From contig CAWDWP010000009.1 in NCBI GenBank assembly GCA_963806045.1, forward strand, positions 47,672 through 111,671: 64,000 nt of DNA, given 5' to 3'. Source of the DNA: DATCHW01 sp963806045. GTDB taxonomy: Bacteria; Bacteroidota; Ignavibacteria; Tepidaquicellales; Tepidaquicellaceae. The notes under the pieces are model-generated. The model was not told the DNA's origin and searched no databases. It saw nothing but the letters and a program-made list of their open reading frames with translations. The position numbers and the translations under genes are program-made. Numbering within the stretch: the stretch's first letter is position 1; the number at the start of each line of letters is the position of its first letter. Positions 59,990 through 64,000 of this stretch are shown here, one piece after another.

Positions 59990-60020
59990 AAATTATTAAT
60001 TATTAATTATTAATTATTAA
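59990..60020. repeat. (AATTATT)n heptamer tract
   Basis: About four tandem copies of AATTATT lie right after the stop region of the second beta-helix gene. The same words encode the hydrophobic core of the signal peptides of the 18466, 20644, 22339 and 24963 genes. Confidence 0.75.
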
Positions 60021-63000
60021 TTATTTTGTTACTTTTTTTGCATTTGAACCGTCAAGCCTTCAAATCAAATGATTTTCCTTTTGTGTTTCCTTTAACCGGA
60101 CTTAAAACAAGAACAGGTTTCGCTACCGCAAGGTTCCTGTTGTTCCAGCATATTGACCTGTCAAGTGCGTCAACTGTGCCATCTCCGTTGAAATCTGTTG
60201 CATAAACTCCGACCAGATTCCTGTCATTCCAGCATAGTGACCTGTCTAGTGCGTCAATCACTGTTCCGTCCTGGTCAGCATCTCCGCTGATTATGCACCA
60301 TTTTGTGCCGACGAGTAGCATATTACTTCCAAACGCCTGCGTTGCGCAGTCTGTAAAGTCGTAAGTTAAGGTTGAGCCGGTGAATGTTTGCGGTGTTGCA
60401 CTCCAGGTTTCCAGTCCGTTATCTGTCCTGATAACAATATAATACGGAGTTCCGTTCGCTGCTATTGTGAATAAAGGATTGGCTGTGCCTGATGTACTTA
60501 AAGTAACAACCTTGGATTCAACTAATGCATATGGTGTTGTTGCAGCATGCAATTCAACCGTAACGCTTTTAGTGAAGTTCATAGTGGTTCCATTGCAATA
60601 TCCTGATAACATTGCTGTAAGATTAAACGAAAGAGCACTGGCACTGAAATTACCGGCATCGGCTCCGATATCCGTCGGAGATAGTGACGCTCTTGTTTGC
60701 CCGTCAAAATCATCTGTAACCTGAGAGAGAGCAAACCCGGCGCTTTCTATAGGAGTTGGATAAGCGACGTGTAAATCAACCGCGAAGAATTTCCCGTTGG
60801 ATTAACGAAATTCGGATTGCTGCTAATTGAATTAATATCAAGTGCGGTTCCTCCGGTCCAGACGGATAAAGACGAATAATCAGTAGCATTTCCCCCTGTT
60901 CCCGCTTCACCAAACATTCCACCTGTTCCGTTCGCAAGAATATCATTATAGTTAGAAACAATATTAGCAATAGTATCTAACACAATTCCATAATTTAATG
61001 CTGTACCGCTTGCATTCGAGCGGGCATTAAAAATGATATTATCAATTAATGTATCCTGAGCGGTAACTGAAGCTGAGAGACTTCTGTAAAATCCATACGT
61101 AAAGGAATTGTTTACGACACCTGTACCACCTATATATATAGAATTAAAATAAAAACCGGTATAAGCTGTAGATGCTTTATAGATACCTAAAATTAATGTT
61201 GAGGTTGTTATTGAAGCACCTGAGGCGTCGTATCCTAATCGAATCATATTATTATAAATCATACCTGTACCTGTATTCGGGAAGAAGATACCAATTTGCC
61301 AGGCTGTATTTGAAACTGTTGAGAAACTATGTATAAAGTTTCTTGAAATTACAGTTTGCCCCGTTACAGCAGGAGGAGTGGCAAAATACATACCTGTTAC
61401 AGCACTCCTGCAACGAGTAGAATTAGTATTTATCAAATTATAAATTGTATTTCCGGATACAACAGAGCCGGCATTGATTGAAGCAGTTAAAATAAGCCCG
61501 ACAACTGAGGCGACATTATTAATATGCACGTTAGGACGTTAGAAGTAAGAGTATGAATAGTATTCCCTGTAGCTGTCAAACTACCGCCTGTGTGAGAGAC
61601 CCTGCAGATACATTCCGTTTAACGATGGAACCGCTGATGTACTATTAACGGTGATGTTCCTTATTGTATTGTTGTTAATTTGCTGGTTTAATGACGTGCA
61701 AGAGACATTAATCCGTAAATGTTAGCGCCAGTATTTTGAACAACACTATTTGCAACTGTTCCGCCTATGATATTATTGCTATAGTATGTATATACAGCAG
61801 GATGCTACTTGTGTATAAACCATTCTAAAAATTACCGCTCCGGTACTCGAAGTAGAAAAAGTAATTCCTCCAATATTATTTCCTGAAATAACAATATTGC
61901 TCGAGGATGGCTCCGTCGCCGTAACAACCCATAAAATGTTGAAGCTATAGAAGTGCCGCAATTAGTGTAAGTGATATTTCCAGTGGCTGACTGAGAACCG
62001 AATGTGTTTCCGGTTATGTTAGCACTGCCGCCCCCATGAATTAATAAAGCGGGAGTTGAAGCGGTTGCCGAAGTCATTGAAATGTTTGCGATTGTATTTC
62101 CTGAAATAGTAGAAGCAGTACCTACTCCTGTTGCAAAATATATTCCCCTGAAAGTAGGTAAGGCTGTTGTTGCTGTTGAAGTCAAAATCGTTTGAGAACC
62201 GCCGCAATTTGGAGCCGTTCCTCCGATGTAATTATTAGTTATAGTATAATTAAATCCTGGTTGTGTTATTAACATATATGAATGCTTTTGTTGTTGCAGT
62301 AGTAACTGCATCAAAATTCCTTGGTGCAGTTTGATAAAAACTGTTTCCGGAAATCGTCCATGCCGAACTTCCTGTATGAAAGCAATATTGCGGCTGTCGC
62401 AGCAAATTGGAGCCGTGTAAAACCAATTTAATAAATTGGAATTTGAAACAGCTGTTATTAATATTCGGAAAACCCGCTGTTCCTAAGGAATAGAATTAAA
62501 CTTGGCGGAGTAGTTGCACCGTCCTGAATTGTGCAATTATCTATAGCTATTATTGCTGTTACCTGCCGACGGTTGCGTAGAAATACAGAATTACACCGTA
62601 TGATTCGGTGGAATTGTAAACACCTTTAACGGTACAATATTGAATCGAGTTAAACTGAGCATCATTGATGAATGTAAAAGCTGTTCCTGTGAGTGCAAGT
62701 GTTTTCGATTGTCAGCTGGCTTGTTGTACCAAGACCTCCGGGGCGTCCGTCAAAATTAATGTACTTGCCGCCGTTCATGTAAATTGTCTGGGTAACAGAA
62801 GCGCTGGTTATAGATAAACCTGTTGCACCTGTTTGAGGTCTTATTGTAATAAAGTTTGATACTGTCGTCGGAAGTGTCGTTCCGAATGTTAATGGAAAAG
62901 TTTCAACCAAACTGACATAAGTCGGCTGTAATTCGAGCCACACAGGACCCGAAAGTCCGTTATTAACTATGTCCGTAAGCGCCAGAGTAATGGAGGCATA

Positions 63001-63276
63001 AGTTCCGGTAGGTCCAACCGGTATCACACCTGCCACTAATACTCCTCTGCTGTAAAGAGGGTTGACATAATTTGTTCCCGGTGATACCTGTTCGGTGTTA
63101 TTGTTGTTACCAGCATCGTTGGTTCCGGTCTCTATATCTTCCTTAGAAACCGGTGAAACAGTAGTTGCATTGATTTCCTTGTTTGTTTTCATTGCCTGAG
63201 AGAAAGCCGTCTGGGCAATAAATCCGGAAATCAAAAGCAGAATAAATAAATAAGTTAAATTTTTCATTTTATTCAT
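60021..63276 (-). pseudogene. Second beta-helix/dockerin-like surface protein gene, heavily frameshifted
   Basis: The N-terminus (62662-63276, signal peptide MKNLTYLFILLLISGFIAQTAF from the ATG at 63267 or 63276) is followed by fragments at 61832-62314, 61779-61961, 60747-61529 and 60052-60612. They encode a beta-helix (VSGNTIYNLIN, SNYNDILANGTGG) and the C-terminal dockerin-like pair DADQDGTVIDALDRSL and DFNGDGTVDALDRSIC. The 61530-62660 segment contains many lesions. A shift near 60790 separates TGNF from FAVDLHVAYP. A further extra A near 60060 hides the natural end; removing it gives LRLDGSNAKKVTK and a stop at 60021-60023, matching the tail of the other giant gene. The gene is either non-functional or badly assembled. 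Confidence 0.8.
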
Positions 63277-63587
63277 ATGTTTAATTAAGTATTGGATTTA
63301 AAAAATTTGTTTTTCAGAAAAACCATTTCTGCGTTGTTAAAATAAAAATAATGGAAATCCTATGGAAGTTTGAATTGGGATTTCTTGCCTCGAAGAGTAG
63401 GAATTACTCATATTTTCAATTTTATAAATTTAAAAAAATTGTTAATTGAAATTCTTTTTGTTCTGTCTTGTTCAGACAGAAGTAACATGAAAATAATTTT
63501 ATCTGAGTATTCAAATATAACGCACATGGAATATACAAGGTTTTTTTTCTTTTGTCAAATTAGTAATTAGGAATCAATAATTAGTAA
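63277..63587. other. 311-base intergenic region, no convincing gene
   Basis: It contains a perfect 8-bp hairpin TTCTGTCT-TGTTC-AGACAGAA (63461-63481) and AT-rich sequence. An open frame at 63370-63570 has no ribosome site or recognisable family and is rejected. The segment holds the 5' flank of the second beta-helix gene and the 3' flank of the transposase. Confidence 0.45.
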
Positions 63588-64000
63588 TTAGTAACTGAAG
63601 TTACGAGAAATAGGATTTACATCTAATTTCCAATTTAAAGTTTTTGGAATAATACAATTAATTAAGACCAATCTTACTTTATATATAGTAGTTATATTTT
63701 TCTTTATTCTAAAATCTTCCAGCTGACAAAAAGCTAACAAAACAAAATAAATATGATTAAACTGAGCAATAATTTTTCTCAAAAGGTTAATCCTTCAAGT
63801 CTTAACTCAGATTTTAAAATTTTAAAAAATTCTTCAATTATCTGACGTTTTCTATATAATTTTTTCAATGGAAGGGAATCAAGCGCTGTATCACTAGATG
63901 CCCAAAAACAATCTTTATCTTTTACAACTACTACTTTCAGTCCTTGTGCAAGTTTACCAATTTCTTTGCCATACCTATACTTAAAATAATCTTTTACTTG
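63588..64000 (-). mobile_element. 3' part of a DDE transposase (IS4/IS701-like) with a frame break, cut by window edge
   Basis: The minus strand encodes, from the right edge, YRYGKEIGKLAQGLKVVVV, then the conserved RKRQIIEEFFKILKSELRLE block (catalytic Glu in a YREK-like context), ending LTF and TGA near 63774. A second frame starting in the T run at about 63782 continues KIIAQFNHIYFVLLAFCQLE and ends at 63588. The pieces join by a -1 shift at TTTT. It may be a decayed copy, an assembly error or programmed frameshifting. The 5' part, inverted repeats and target duplication are outside or not visible. Confidence 0.75.

Larger units (their letters stand above)
59412..60020. other. 609-base gene-free region with palindromes and AATTATT repeats
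   Basis: The first 300 bases probably hold the promoter of the giant gene (a ribosome site AAAAAGGAAC lies just upstream of its ATG at 59411). The structures are the palindrome TCCTCC-CA-GGAGGA (59755-59768) with a small TCGC/GCGA hairpin after it (59772-59785), the terminator at 59945-59974, and (AATTATT)n at 59990-60020. I see no ORF or RNA gene. Confidence 0.5.

Noticed and set aside
63370..63570. Possible 66-codon gene near the right edge
   Set aside because: It lies in AT-rich spacer with a hairpin, has no ribosome site, and its composition is unlike neighbouring genes.

Overview
The window looks like AT-rich chromosome from a Bacteroidota/Ignavibacteria-type Gram-negative bacterium, probably a metagenome bin or draft assembly. 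The evidence is the large number of secreted proteins ending in a type IX secretion system (T9SS) C-terminal sorting domain with the core NYPNPFNPxTKI, PorV/PorQ-like and PorD-like T9SS genes, dockerin-like tails on two giant beta-helix proteins, frequent TTG/GTG starts and mostly weak Shine-Dalgarno sites.

Layout. 1-13.7 kb is mainly housekeeping: an edge-cut M29-type aminopeptidase, a DUF192 protein, 4-alpha-glucanotransferase, an ABC-2 exporter pair, two T9SS cargo proteins (one propeller, one thioredoxin-like), an M42 aminopeptidase, lipoate-protein ligase, a DinJ/YafQ toxin-antitoxin pair, a frameshifted uvrC and methylmalonyl-CoA epimerase. 14.1-16.6 kb holds an overlapping pair of GcvH-like proteins that lack the lipoyl lysine, and a RhaD-like class II aldolase. 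16.7-41.2 kb is a cargo island of about ten T9SS substrates (Ycf48/BNR propellers, an unnamed 'AGFEWP' module in four tandem paralogues, LamG, P-domain, a CxxCH protein and others), several of them broken. 41.2-51.7 kb returns to housekeeping: rarA, serS, an rfbD-like reductase, a PfkB kinase, the PorV/PorQ-like and PorD-like genes, rocD, a DUF4097-like protein and a MATE exporter. 52-63.3 kb holds two giant beta-helix/dockerin-like genes on the minus strand, both frameshifted. The right edge carries the 3' end of a DDE transposase with a reading-frame break.

How it fits together. The secreted proteins would enter the periplasm by Sec signal peptides, cross the outer membrane by T9SS and lose or retain their sorting domain at the cell surface; the PorV/PorQ-like and PorD-like proteins belong to that machinery or its assembly. 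The most striking feature is at DNA level. Several short repeat families (C6/G6 palindromes, ACGTMAAA strings, AATTATT strings, GTAGAGTT strings, CGCAGAG strings) lie between genes, and some also lie inside genes: two families occupy one specific loop of the sorting domain, and the AATTATT family forms the hydrophobic core of signal peptides. One whole sorting-domain cassette plus its 3' spacer is duplicated almost exactly.

Caution. Many secreted-protein genes, and uvrC, carry single-base indels. From sequence alone I cannot tell real gene decay from uncorrected assembly error. I saw no rRNA, tRNA, CRISPR array, phage or recognisable defence island.
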